NCBI RefSeq assembly: GCF_003967515.1
Contig: NZ_BIFQ01000001.1
Span: 2,542,001-2,606,000 of the forward strand
From: Dictyobacter aurantiacus
Lineage (GTDB): Bacteria > Chloroflexota > Ktedonobacteria > Ktedonobacterales > Ktedonobacteraceae
DNA: 64,000 nt
Direction: 5' to 3'
Under the pieces are notes generated by a model. The model made no database searches, was not told where the DNA came from, and worked only from the letters and a program-made list of their open reading frames with translations. The translations under genes were made by a program, and so were the position numbers. Positions 35,414 through 43,343 of the stretch are shown here, one piece after another. Position 1 is the stretch's first letter, and each line of letters starts with the position of its first letter.

Positions 35414-35435
35414 TATAATAAACATGTTTATTATA
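35414..35435. promoter_or_regulatory. 22-bp perfect palindrome in the shared promoter region
   Basis: An AT-rich perfect palindrome centred on CATG (35423-35426) lies between the divergent BclA-like and collagen-like genes. The rest of the 387-base gap is AT-rich with no gene. A dimeric regulator could control both genes from here. Confidence 0.6.
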
Positions 35436-35658
35436 AATTGAAACTTATGACTTATATGTACTTTCTATACTGAGATCAGAGTATCTGCTCCTGGTATAGG
35501 AAGAGATGTAGCGAAAACAAGGGCGATTTATGTTATCTGGGGTTACTAACGTCGGTCTCAACCTGATTGGCTCATCTTTTGACTTTCTGCTGTAAAGCAA
35601 CAGGCATATGCTCTCTTGTTTGGCCATTCTTAATAAGGAAGAGAAAGAAATACAGCCT

Positions 35659-37128
35659 ATGAGAAAATTTCACATGCTGGGCGTGGCACTCTTGTTCTGC
35701 GTGCTGATAATTTCTGCCGGTATGCTAGCAGGAGTGTTTGCTCATGCGGGTTCGACTCATTCTCATTCAGCTCATGTTGGTTCGACTCATTCCCATTTAG
35801 CTCGTGTTGGTTCGACTCATTCTCATCGAGCTTCTGCTGAGTCGACTCATTCTCATCGAGCTTCTAATGCTTCGGCTCATTCTCATCGAGCTTCTAATGC
35901 TTCGAATCACTCTAGTGCAGATCCTGATTGGGCTCAGGCCTACTCAGACGATGACCAAATCGGACTTTCCTCGCAACAAAACAGTCTTTATTCCCATCAA
36001 AGCGGGCCTTTGGCTACGGGCTATCAGTGGTTCTCTAATAAGAACACTGTGAGTAAAGTCCTCCATCACAAACAGGATCATTGTGATAAATGTGATGATT
36101 GTAATCATCACTGCAAAAAAATCATCATAATCAGAGGACCTAGCGGTCCTTCCGGTCCTTCTGGTCCTAGTGGCCCCACTGGCCCCACTGGCCCCACTGG
36201 CCCTTCTGGTCCTTCTGGTTCTTCTGGTCCTAGTGGCCCTTCTGGTCCTTCTGGTCCCAGCGGCCCCAGTGGCCCTTCTGGTCCTTCTGGTCCCAGTGGT
36301 CCTTCTGGTCCTTCCGGTCCTTCTGGTCCCAGTGGTCCTTCTGGTCCTTCCGGTCCTTCTGGTCCTAGTGGCCCCAGTGGCCCTTCCGGTCCTAGTGGCC
36401 CCAGTGGCCCTTCTGGTCCCAGTGGCCCCAGTGGCCCTTCTGGTCCCAGCGGCCCCAGTGGCCCTTCTGGTCCTTCTGGTCCTTCCGGTCCTTCTGGTCC
36501 TAGTGGCCCCAGTGGCCCTTCTGGTCCCAGCGGCCCCAGTGGCCCTTCTGGTCCCAGCGGCCCCAGTGGTCCTTCCGGTCCTAGTGGCCCCAGTGGTCCT
36601 TCCGGTCCTAGTGGCCCCAGTGGTCCTTCCGGTCCTAGTGGCCCCAGCGGCCTTCCTGGAGAAAGTGCAGGATTCGATACAGTCAGCACCTTAAGTCCGA
36701 CTATCACCTGTAATGCTATAGCATCAGGTGGCTGCTCTAATCCTGTTAACTCGGCAATAGCGGGCAGCTTAACAAATTTGCCAGTGGGCAAATATGTTGT
36801 CAATTCAAGCATCCCAGTGCTGTTTAACACCAGCAATGCTCAGGTTACATGTACATACACAATTACCGGAGGTATAGGGTCAACTGACAATGCAACAACG
36901 GTTGCTACGAACTCGACAGCCTCGGGTAGGGGTGATTTTGGACAAGAAACCCTGCCACTTACGGATTCAATCAGAATCTCGTCAGTCACTGCCCCTGGTG
37001 GTGCAACGATCAATGTTTCATGCTCTATCCTTGGAACCATCGGTGGTTCTACACAGACAGCTGTAGTTGGCCCGGGTGTCTCCATAGCAGCTGACAAGAA
37101 AAGTACCATAAACGGCGTGGATCCGTAA
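35659..37128 (+). CDS. Secreted collagen-like (Gly-Pro-Ser) surface protein
   Basis: 489 aa from ATG 35659; the ribosome site is weak and an upstream ATG at 35608 is possible. Order: signal peptide (about residues 1-28), five THSHRAS-type His/Ser repeats (about 30-85), a linker, a Cys/His cluster [14 protein letters not shown] (about 150), about 58 Gly-X-Y triplets almost all GPS (three GPT, one GSS), then a ~150-residue beta-rich C-terminal domain. It should trimerise; the Cys cluster just before the triplets could lock the three chains by disulfides or metal. Ser-rich triplets are good O-glycosylation sites, and membrane glycosyltransferase genes lie upstream. A spore or cell-surface filament is the likely product. 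Confidence 0.85.
   Translation: MRKFHMLGVALLFCVLIISAGMLAGVFAHAGSTHSHSAHVGSTHSHLARVGSTHSHRASAESTHSHRASNASAHSHRASNASNHSSADPDWAQAYSDDDQIGLSSQQNSLYSHQSGPLATGYQWFSNKNTVSKVLHHKQDHCDKCDDCNHHCKKIIIIRGPSGPSGPSGPSGPTGPTGPTGPSGPSGSSGPSGPSGPSGPSGPSGPSGPSGPSGPSGPSGPSGPSGPSGPSGPSGPSGPSGPSGPSGPSGPSGPSGPSGPSGPSGPSGPSGPSGPSGPSGPSGPSGPSGPSGPSGPSGPSGPSGPSGPSGPSGPSGPSGPSGPSGPSGPSGLPGESAGFDTVSTLSPTITCNAIASGGCSNPVNSAIAGSLTNLPVGKYVVNSSIPVLFNTSNAQVTCTYTITGGIGSTDNATTVATNSTASGRGDFGQETLPLTDSIRISSVTAPGGATINVSCSILGTIGGSTQTAVVGPGVSIAADKKSTINGVDP
36136..36654 (+). repeat. Tandem 9-bp collagen repeat
   Basis: About 58 units of GGN-CCN-TCN or GGN-CCN-AGY encode the Gly-Pro-Ser tract. Units of two spellings (GGTCCTTCT and GGCCCCAGT) alternate in larger blocks of 27-45 bases, showing block duplication. 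The minus strand of the same tract is also open and would read Gly-Pro-Leu/Gly-Pro-Glu. Confidence 0.9.
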
Positions 37129-37177
37129 GAATAACGGGCAGTTTGGTAGCCCCCTGCTCGCTCATTCTCTGACTTGT

Positions 37178-37223
37178 AGGTACCGATGGAGGCGGATGTT
37201 ATTATCCGCCTCCATCGGTACCT
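37178..37223 (+). terminator. Strong hairpin terminator of the collagen-like gene
   Basis: 37178-37197 pairs perfectly with 37204-37223 (20 bp, 6-base loop), followed by a weak T-rich stretch (CTATTCT). It stands 50 bases after the stop. The remaining 300 bases before 37527 show no gene. Confidence 0.7.
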
Positions 37224-37526
37224 CTATTCTGTAGAGAAACGAGAGGCTGCACTCAGATTTGCTGCCGCCATCTCGGCTTTGTGGAGCGCTCAGGCAATAC
37301 TACGCGGTTGATTAGTGAGCGCACAGTAGCCAGAAGGCATAGCTTCCCCACACACTCCCCAATTTCCAGAAGCGGTACTAGCAGAAATCGAGTTCCGGCA
37401 AAGCGTGCAGGCGATGCGTTCCTTCTCGAAGGCTGTGCGCTAACATTGAATAGAGAACATGCTATGCTTAGATAGAGCTATATCTTTGAGTTATAAGAAT
37501 CGCAGGCAGCGAAAGGAGACGAGCAA

Positions 37527-38675
37527 ATGAACGCGGAACAGACTGATCGCCAGTACTGGATACATGCCCTCAGCCGAATTGCTGAGCCGGTCCTTGCCAA
37601 TATGGCCGCCCGTACATTGAAGGAACGCATGCCCGTCGAGGCCATCGACAGCAAACGCGCCAGATTCAGTCACCTGGAGGCGATTGGACGATTGCTGGCC
37701 GGACTGGCCCCCTGGTTGGAACGAGAGCAGGTTCACGCGCAGGAAGAGCGACTGCGCCAGCGCTACGCCGACCTGGCCCGACAAGCGCTGGACGCCGCCA
37801 CTGCTCCCTCCTCACCCGATTATTGCAATTTCGGCTACTCGATGCAGCCCATCGTTGATGCCGCATTTCTGGCTCAGGCTTTACTGCGTGCCCCCAACGA
37901 GTTATGGGAGAAGCTTGACCCCTCGGTCAAACGGCATGTCGTACAGGCCCTCAAACAGACGCGCAGCCGCAAGCCATATGCCAACAACTGGCTGTTATTT
38001 AGCGCCATGATCGAAACGGCCCTTTATCGTATGGGTGAGAGCGATTATGATCCGATGCGCATCGATTATGCCTTGAAGCAGCACGAACAGTGGTACCTCG
38101 GCGACGGCGTCTATGGTGATGGCCCCCGGTTGCACAACGATTACTACAATAGCTTCGTCATCCAACCTATGCTGATAGACATCATTGAGCAGGTTCGATC
38201 GCTATACGCGGATTGGAAGGTGCTGCGCGCGCCGATTCTAGAGCGTGCCCGGCGCTACGCCGTCATCCAGGAGCGCATGATCTCGCCCGAGGGCACCTAT
38301 CCGGTCATTGGCCGCTCCATCACCTATCGCTTCGGCGCGTTCCACCTGCTGGCGCAGATCGCATTGAGGCAGGAGCTTGATCCCACCATACAGCCGGCGC
38401 AGGTGCGTTGCGCGCTGACAGCGGTTATCAAGCGTGTGCTGGCGATGCCTGGCACCTTCGATGAACAGGGCTGGCTCACCATCGGCCTCAGCGGTCATCA
38501 GCCAGAACTGGGCGAATCCTATATTTCAACGGGCAGCCTGTACCTGTGCGCGGCGGTCTTTCTGCCGCTAGGCCTGACCGCCGATAACGCCTTCTGGCAA
38601 GGACAGGCTCCCTGGACGGCTCAGAAAGCCTGGGGCGGCGCCAGCACACCGATTGACCACGCCTTACGTGCATAA
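37527..38675 (+). CDS. DUF2264 family protein
   Basis: 382 aa, ATG 37527 with AAAGGAG. The DUF2264 pattern is clear: YWIHALSRIAEPVLANMA, FSHLEAIGRLLAGLAPWLE, and DGPRLHNDYYNSFVIQPML with YFxS-type helices. The family is predicted to form an alpha/alpha toroid like some glycoside hydrolases and lyases, and often lies in sugar-use loci, but no activity is established. It lies alone between two terminators, so it is probably monocistronic. Confidence 0.85.
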   Translation: MNAEQTDRQYWIHALSRIAEPVLANMAARTLKERMPVEAIDSKRARFSHLEAIGRLLAGLAPWLEREQVHAQEERLRQRYADLARQALDAATAPSSPDYCNFGYSMQPIVDAAFLAQALLRAPNELWEKLDPSVKRHVVQALKQTRSRKPYANNWLLFSAMIETALYRMGESDYDPMRIDYALKQHEQWYLGDGVYGDGPRLHNDYYNSFVIQPMLIDIIEQVRSLYADWKVLRAPILERARRYAVIQERMISPEGTYPVIGRSITYRFGAFHLLAQIALRQELDPTIQPAQVRCALTAVIKRVLAMPGTFDEQGWLTIGLSGHQPELGESYISTGSLYLCAAVFLPLGLTADNAFWQGQAPWTAQKAWGGASTPIDHALRA

Positions 38676-38812
38676 ACTGCTAGATTTCAACATCTAAACC
38701 GTTTCCTACTGGTAATCCGTATAATCATGGTGATAGGAATTTTGTTGCCATGGATGGCGCCCTAAACGTGAAGCATACACCAATGTGTATACCGAACAGA
38801 AAGGCAATTCAC

Positions 38813-39025
38813 ATGAATATTAATCCTCAGCAGATCGACCAGGTCTTGAATTCACTGCCATATCCCATCGGTAAGGACAACCTGGTTCAGCAGGCTCGCC
38901 AGCATGGCGCCAACGACCAGATCATCGGTATGCTGGATAAATTGCCCAACAAAACCTTCAATTCAGCTGATGATTTGAAGAGCAGCCTTAGCGGCCTCGG
39001 CAATCTAGGCGGCATTAAGTTCTAA
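38813..39025 (+). CDS. DUF2795 family small protein
   Basis: 70 aa from ATG 38813 (AAAGG 8 bases upstream); the open frame begins earlier at 38750 without a signal. LPYPIGKDNLVQQARQHGANDQIIGMLDKLPNKTFNSADDL is the DUF2795 signature (segments LPYPIGKDNL and LPNKTFNS). These small helical proteins are common in soil bacteria; function unknown. Followed at once by a terminator. Confidence 0.8.
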   Translation: MNINPQQIDQVLNSLPYPIGKDNLVQQARQHGANDQIIGMLDKLPNKTFNSADDLKSSLSGLGNLGGIKF

Positions 39026-39032
39026 CATAAAT

Positions 39033-39074
39033 AACTGCAGGGGGCGCCACTAACGACTCCTGCAGTTATTTTTA
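39033..39074 (+). terminator. Terminator of the DUF2795 gene
   Basis: AACTGCAGG (39033-39041) pairs with CCTGCAGTT (39059-39067), followed by ATTTTTAT. Confidence 0.8.
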
Positions 39075-39116
39075 TACCAATAAAATGGATCAAGGTCCAT
39101 TTTATTGGTATAAAAA
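39069..39116. repeat. 21-bp perfect inverted repeat
   Basis: 39069-39089 is the exact reverse complement of 39096-39116, with a 6-base spacer. AT-rich arms with an internal TACCAAT. It begins inside the T-run of the terminator before it. Confidence 0.8.
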
Positions 39117-39203
39117 TTAAAGTTTTGTTTGTGGGGTCCGATAGAGATATTTGTAGCCCATCAGCACTCAACATCTTCCGCATTAAGGCTACCAACCTTC
39201 CTT

Positions 39204-39246
39204 GTGGGAGGTGCGAAAAACCTCTTCCGCACCTCCCACTTTTTTG
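39204..39246 (+). terminator. 12-bp hairpin with T-run
   Basis: GTGGGAGGTGCG (39204-39215) pairs with CGCACCTCCCAC (39228-39239), then TTTTTTT. No gene lies directly upstream, so it may end a small transcript from 39120-39200 or back up the DUF2795 terminator. Confidence 0.65.
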
Positions 39247-39414
39247 GGTGCGTGGGCGCCATTTCAAGTATAATTTTTCAGGGGCCTTGCCCTTTGAACC
39301 CGTTTGTACCGCCTGACGGCGGCACAAGGAGAGAGGAAATCAGGGGACACCCCTGAAACCCCGCCATGGGCTGCCGCCCCTGGACCCCACGCCCAAAAAC
39401 CTATATCTGGGCGG
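39247..39414. other. GC-rich hairpin-forming intergenic segment
   Basis: Contains several short self-complementary stretches (for example CAGGGG with CCCCTG near 39342-39355). No gene seen. It looks like another dispersed intergenic element but only one copy is in the window. Confidence 0.4.
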
Positions 39415-40122
39415 TTAATTTGCTTCTTGTTCAGGGATAATGGATCGTTGTAAGAGGAGGCGGGCCAGTTCGCGGGCGGCGGGCGAGGGGCGTTGCTGCC
39501 GGGTAGACCAGGCCGGGCCATACAGGTGAGAACTCAATAAAAAGGGTAAGAGGACCGCGGGGAGACGCGCCGGCGTCGCTGTATTGATCCAGTTGACGCG
39601 ACCATGGATATACAGACTGGGAGGTGCCACTACATAATTACCCTCGCCATAGGTGTCTATGCCCGGTCCAAGCTTATTCTTCGTAGTGCAGAGGGTCAGG
39701 GTTCGATTATAGATAAAGTAAAGCTGCCAGCTCCCGCGCTCGGTCTGGCTGATGGCTGTTTCAGGTATGGCATACAGCTGTCTGAAGTGCTCCAGAAATC
39801 CACCCCGCAATGGGTCAATCTCGATGACCACCAGGCCATCTCCGGTAGCGATACCAATGTTCGCCTGCTCATCTTGCTTCCACCAGTGTTGAAGCATCAA
39901 GGCATCATTGGTTGCTTGCTGCACATCATCTACCAGGTAAGGATGTTGCCCTGGCTGTGGACACTGTAGCTGGCCGCAGGCACATGTGCCATCAGAGTTC
40001 AGGCTATAGAGGGGGAGGATACGCCAACCGTTATGTGCATAATTCCATGCAGCATCCTGTAAGCGGCATACTGGAGGGCAAAAGGTATGTAGAGGGGGTG
40101 TTATACGCATTGTCTGTCGCAT
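39415..40122 (-). CDS. Bifunctional primase/polymerase (Prim-Pol)-like protein, active site degenerate
   Basis: 235 aa from ATG 40122 with AAGGAG at ideal distance; the longer frame to 40233 has no signal. The Prim-Pol fold is recognisable: AAWNYAHNGWRILPL at the start, ANIGIATGDGLVVIEIDP, and GIDTYGEGNYVVAPPS. In active Prim-Pols the metal motif is D-x-D and the next motif GG-x-H-x-Y-F. Here they are E-x-D and GSWQLYF, so the first Asp is Glu and the catalytic His is Gln. A Cys cluster (CACGQLQCPQPGQH) precedes. No helicase domain or replicon genes nearby. Probably a non-catalytic or altered remnant of a plasmid or prophage primase. Confidence 0.75.
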   Translation of the reverse strand: MRQTMRITPPLHTFCPPVCRLQDAAWNYAHNGWRILPLYSLNSDGTCACGQLQCPQPGQHPYLVDDVQQATNDALMLQHWWKQDEQANIGIATGDGLVVIEIDPLRGGFLEHFRQLYAIPETAISQTERGSWQLYFIYNRTLTLCTTKNKLGPGIDTYGEGNYVVAPPSLYIHGRVNWINTATPARLPAVLLPFLLSSHLYGPAWSTRQQRPSPAARELARLLLQRSIIPEQEAN

Positions 40123-40273
40123 ATATGCTCTCCTTCTCAAGACGTTGAGAGAAGACACTACGAAGTCCACCCATACGAGTGAGCAGTACAGGAAAGAGCC
40201 TGTACTTGCATCCAGTATAACTGTACCCTCCAAATTTCGCGCCCTTAAATATCAAAAGAGCAAGAGCCCCGAG

Positions 40274-40783
40274 TTATGAAAGCGCTTCCTGAGCGTTGCC
40301 CATAGCAAGGATTTCATCTACCTGCTTGATCAAGCTCTGCGCATTGGTGAAGCCATAGTTCACCGCGTACGTTTTGCCGTTAGCATCGAGCAGTACGGTG
40401 GTAGGCACCGTCAGGACGTGATAGCGCTGCGCCAGTTCAGGCGAGCTAGCGATATCCACGTTCATGACCGAGACCACATTTCCCTTGGCCTCAACCACTC
40501 GACGCAGCACCGGAGCCTGCAAGATACGACATTGCCGATCTTCTTCGCTGCCAAAGGCAAGAATGCGCACCCGCACCGCGACAGGCGAGATCCCCGTGCA
40601 CTCGATCACATCTTCACTTGCAGATACGTCAATACTGGAGGGAAGAGCGACAGCCTCAACAGGTGCATCGACGTGCGTACGCCGCCGGTGCTCAAGTATA
40701 AAGCGGCGAGCAGCAAGCGCAAAAACGAGCCCAAAGACAGCGATCAGCACGAAGGCGGCCAGCCATAAAATCAGATCAGACAT
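40274..40783 (-). CDS. Membrane-anchored thioredoxin-fold protein with a single active-site Cys
   Basis: 169 aa from ATG 40783 (GGGGAG 10 bases upstream; ATG 40792 overlaps the site). One N-terminal membrane helix (about residues 4-25), a linker, then a thioredoxin fold (about 65-165) with the cis-Pro loop TVPTTVLLDANG. The usual C-x-x-C reads D-R-Q-C: the first, nucleophilic Cys is Asp, only the second remains. So normal disulfide exchange is unlikely; it may act as a monothiol or binding protein. Confidence 0.75.
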   Translation of the reverse strand: MSDLILWLAAFVLIAVFGLVFALAARRFILEHRRRTHVDAPVEAVALPSSIDVSASEDVIECTGISPVAVRVRILAFGSEEDRQCRILQAPVLRRVVEAKGNVVSVMNVDIASSPELAQRYHVLTVPTTVLLDANGKTYAVNYGFTNAQSLIKQVDEILAMGNAQEALS

Positions 40784-41025
40784 AACAATCATACTCCCCG
40801 CCGAACGAATACACCCTCATAGCCTGGAAGAAACATCCCTCCTTAGAGCTATGGGTAATTACAGAGACGCAGCCTATTTGTTTTTCTATACGACTCCAAA
40901 AGCATAAGCAAAGAAACAGGGATCCAGCAATACGAGTGTCATAAAATTATTTAATCACGAAAAACACGAGTTTGCACAGGTTTATTCTGTCTACTAACAT
41001 AACGAACATAGCCACAGGTAGCAAC

Positions 41026-42354
41026 TTATACCGGTGGTAGCAGGGATGCCCGCTTTCCCCGTAAGAAGGCTGCGATCTGTTCTGGCTCTTCTTTGTGAAG
41101 GGCGGAAGACTTTAGTTCGCTCAAAACAGAGCTCCACTGCTCTTTAGCGGGTAGATAACGGCTATCCAGACCAACCAGTTCTTCAAAGATGCGGCGCTCC
41201 AGTTCATGCCACATTGAGCGATCGCGTCCATCGATATCACCATCATCGGGCACATAATCCTGATCATTCGTCGCATTATCGATGCGTGTATGGATGGGCT
41301 CGAAGTAGCGGCGCACCAATTCTTCCATACGTTGCTGATCCAGAGAGCCTGCATCAAAGGCCAGCGTCCCGATCAAATGGATCTGCACCACAGGCTCAAC
41401 GCCCTGGTAAGGCGGACCCTCGCGGCGGCAATAATCCTCCAGGCGCTGATATAATGCTTCTGGTTCCGCCAGACCATCTACCCGTAAATCATAACGTACA
41501 AAGGGTCTCCGACGACTCACTAAACGGACCGCGTGATGCACACGCTCTTTTTTCTCTGGATCAATGATGCGCCCGGGCTCGTCGGTGTCGATCTCAACAT
41601 AGTAGTAGCCGCGATCCTCCCACTGCGCCTCTTCCGCGCCACAGGTTTCGGTGGAACCGGGATTATACATCCAGCCATCGAACTCATATGGCTTATGAAC
41701 GTGGCCGAGTGCCAGGTAGTCGACATGTCCGGAAAGAGCCTGAAACTGTCCCATGGTTGGCAGACCCTGGACGCGTGGCACGATACCATCTACGCCTGTA
41801 TGCATCATCAACAGGCGATAGACAACCCCTTGCTCATTCTCCTCAGTCTCGGCCTCTTTCAGGGCCTGGGCCATCCCTTCCAGGGAGCGCGAGGTGGCCG
41901 CACCCTGCCATGGCAGGCCATAGACACGCAACTGGCCATCCAGCAGATCGACATAGCTGCCCAGCATAGTATCGGGCTGCCAGGGTGTGAGTTGTGGCGC
42001 CCCATTCTGCATTACCGGGGCCAAGAGCTTGATGTAGCCCTGATAACACAAAAACTGCAGCCAGGACACGCCATCGCGGTAATAGCTTCGATCATGGTTT
42101 CCCTCGATGGCAATCACCGGAATCTGCTGATCGTACAGCTTCTTCAGGCCCTCGATAGCATGGATCAGCGTCAAAGCGTCGATGGCGCGCTTATTGAACA
42201 GATCGCCAGCGATGACCACGAAATCCACGCGGCGCTCAATGGCCGTATTGACCACATCCCAGAACGCGCGGCTAAAATCGTTGAAACGCTCACGGACACC
42301 GTATTGCTCGTATCCCAGATGGGTATCAGCCACATGAATAAAAGAAGCTCGCAT
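41026..42354 (-). CDS. SbcD/Mre11-like DNA repair nuclease
   Basis: 442 aa from ATG 42354. The frame continues upstream to 42480, but that part is translation of an intergenic repeat (AGxSPAPT), so it is excluded. Calcineurin-type phosphoesterase motifs: HVADTHLGYEQYG (D-x-H), VVIAGDLFNKRAID (GD), AIEGNHDRSYY (GNHD), and LALGHVHKPYE (GHxH), all metal ligands present. C-terminal capping part is acidic. Mre11/SbcD usually pairs with the SMC-like SbcC/Rad50 ATPase; no such gene is adjacent, unlike most sbcDC operons. Confidence 0.88.
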   Translation of the reverse strand: MRASFIHVADTHLGYEQYGVRERFNDFSRAFWDVVNTAIERRVDFVVIAGDLFNKRAIDALTLIHAIEGLKKLYDQQIPVIAIEGNHDRSYYRDGVSWLQFLCYQGYIKLLAPVMQNGAPQLTPWQPDTMLGSYVDLLDGQLRVYGLPWQGAATSRSLEGMAQALKEAETEENEQGVVYRLLMMHTGVDGIVPRVQGLPTMGQFQALSGHVDYLALGHVHKPYEFDGWMYNPGSTETCGAEEAQWEDRGYYYVEIDTDEPGRIIDPEKKERVHHAVRLVSRRRPFVRYDLRVDGLAEPEALYQRLEDYCRREGPPYQGVEPVVQIHLIGTLAFDAGSLDQQRMEELVRRYFEPIHTRIDNATNDQDYVPDDGDIDGRDRSMWHELERRIFEELVGLDSRYLPAKEQWSSVLSELKSSALHKEEPEQIAAFLRGKRASLLPPV

Positions 42355-42375
42355 CTTTGTTCCAATTTCCCCCGT

Positions 42376-42460
42376 AGGTGCCGGGCTTGCCCCAGCTTTT
42401 CGGGCTTGCCCCGGCTTTTTTCCCATTGTAGGTGCCGGGCTTACCCCGGCTTGGCTTGCT
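42376..42460. repeat. Interspersed GCCGGGCTTGCC repeats
   Basis: GTAGGTGCCGGGCTTGCCCC occurs near 42376 and again, with one base changed, near 42426, with a partial copy between. A diverged copy (GTAGGCGCCAGGCTTGCC) lies near 43251. Each can fold into a small GGGCxxGCCC hairpin. They separate the nuclease gene from the membrane protein gene. Confidence 0.7.
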
Positions 42461-42854
42461 AGGCGGGACCAGTCATCCATGCGCGTACCGCCACGATCGC
42501 GATCACCAGCGCGCCCAGGCTATAGATCAGGACATCTTTGCGTCTGTCTTTGCCGTTGGTTGTAAAGCTCAGCCAGACCAGCGGGATGCCCAGTGCTACA
42601 ATACCACCATATACATAGTGTAGATAATAGAGTCCAGTGCCGCCACCTGGCTTCAGTCCCAGGGCGACCATAGACAGGCCCAGCAGGCCCTGTAACACCC
42701 CGAAAGCAAAGGCGACCAGCAATGAAATACGCCAGGGCTTGATGTTCTCTCGTTTCTGGAAGTAAACGATGAGTCCCCAGATGCCAGCCACCAGCGCTGA
42801 TAAAAAGACGAAATAGACATTATAGGTGTGTAAGGTAAGGATAAAATCAGCCAC
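42459..42854 (-). CDS. Four-helix membrane protein, unknown function
   Basis: 131 aa starting at GTG 42854 with GAAGGGG upstream. Four transmembrane helices (about residues 10-30, 42-62, 75-98, 108-127) joined by short loops, with LHTYNVYFV at the N-terminus and a GGGTGLYYLHYVYGG segment with two His/Tyr that might bind haem or metal, which is speculative. No family recognised with confidence. Confidence 0.65.
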   Translation of the reverse strand: MADFILTLHTYNVYFVFLSALVAGIWGLIVYFQKRENIKPWRISLLVAFAFGVLQGLLGLSMVALGLKPGGGTGLYYLHYVYGGIVALGIPLVWLSFTTNGKDRRKDVLIYSLGALVIAIVAVRAWMTGPA

Positions 42855-43054
42855 TGTATTACCCCTTCAGGCCCTTTGATAAGGGATTGTTTATCAAAGT
42901 TATTCTTTTTATCTGGGGGAAGTTGGAATTTCCCCCTGGCCTTACTATAGCGTGTCTGAGATTGGCTGACAAGATTATAAACACGGTGAAACCGTGTTTT
43001 ATGCCGAAGGTGCGTGCCTTCGGCATATGACGCGAGCGCCTGCGGCGCTCGCGA

Positions 43055-43119
43055 TATTAAGAATAGGGGGATGTCGGCAGGGCGCTTGGCGCCCTGCCGA
43101 CATCCCCCTATTCTTAATA
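43055..43119. repeat. 31-bp perfect hairpin with 3-base loop
   Basis: 43055-43085 is exactly complementary to 43089-43119. Just before it, two shorter hairpins are visible (GCCGAAGG/CCTTCGGC near 43002-43024 and GCGAGCGCC/GGCGCTCGC near 43033-43053). Such a stable stem can end transcription from both sides or attract recombination. Confidence 0.85.
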
Positions 43120-43225
43120 AAGATGACAGGTGGGCACGCACATTATAAAGACGATAGGTGAGCACGCACGTTATAAAGACGATAGGTGAGCACGCACGTT
43201 ATAAAGACGACAGGTGGGCGCGCGC
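43117..43225. repeat. Tandem repeat, 28-bp unit, about 3.9 copies
   Basis: Units beginning ATAAAGA start at 43117, 43145, 43173 and 43201; the second and third are identical, the first and the last differ at a few bases. No spacers lie between units, so it is not a CRISPR array. It directly follows the long hairpin. Confidence 0.85.
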
Positions 43226-43343
43226 TTGCCCTGAAAAACGCGAATTGCCGTAGGCGCCAGGCTTGCCCTGGCTTGCCGCGCAGCGGCCCCGCGCCCGGGC
43301 GCGCGTTCCCAAACAACACCTTCCCAGCATCCCAGCGGAGGCT

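Noticed and set aside
36108..36836. Long minus-strand frame opposite the collagen-like gene
   Set aside because: It is a by-product of the repeat's codon words; it has no ribosome site and no signal peptide, while the plus-strand frame has a complete secreted-protein plan.
42355..42480. N-terminal extension of the SbcD-like nuclease
   Set aside because: It translates an interspersed intergenic repeat; the conserved fold begins at ATG 42354.
43117..43225. Tandem 28-bp units as a CRISPR array
   Set aside because: Units abut directly with no variable spacers and no cas gene is in the window.
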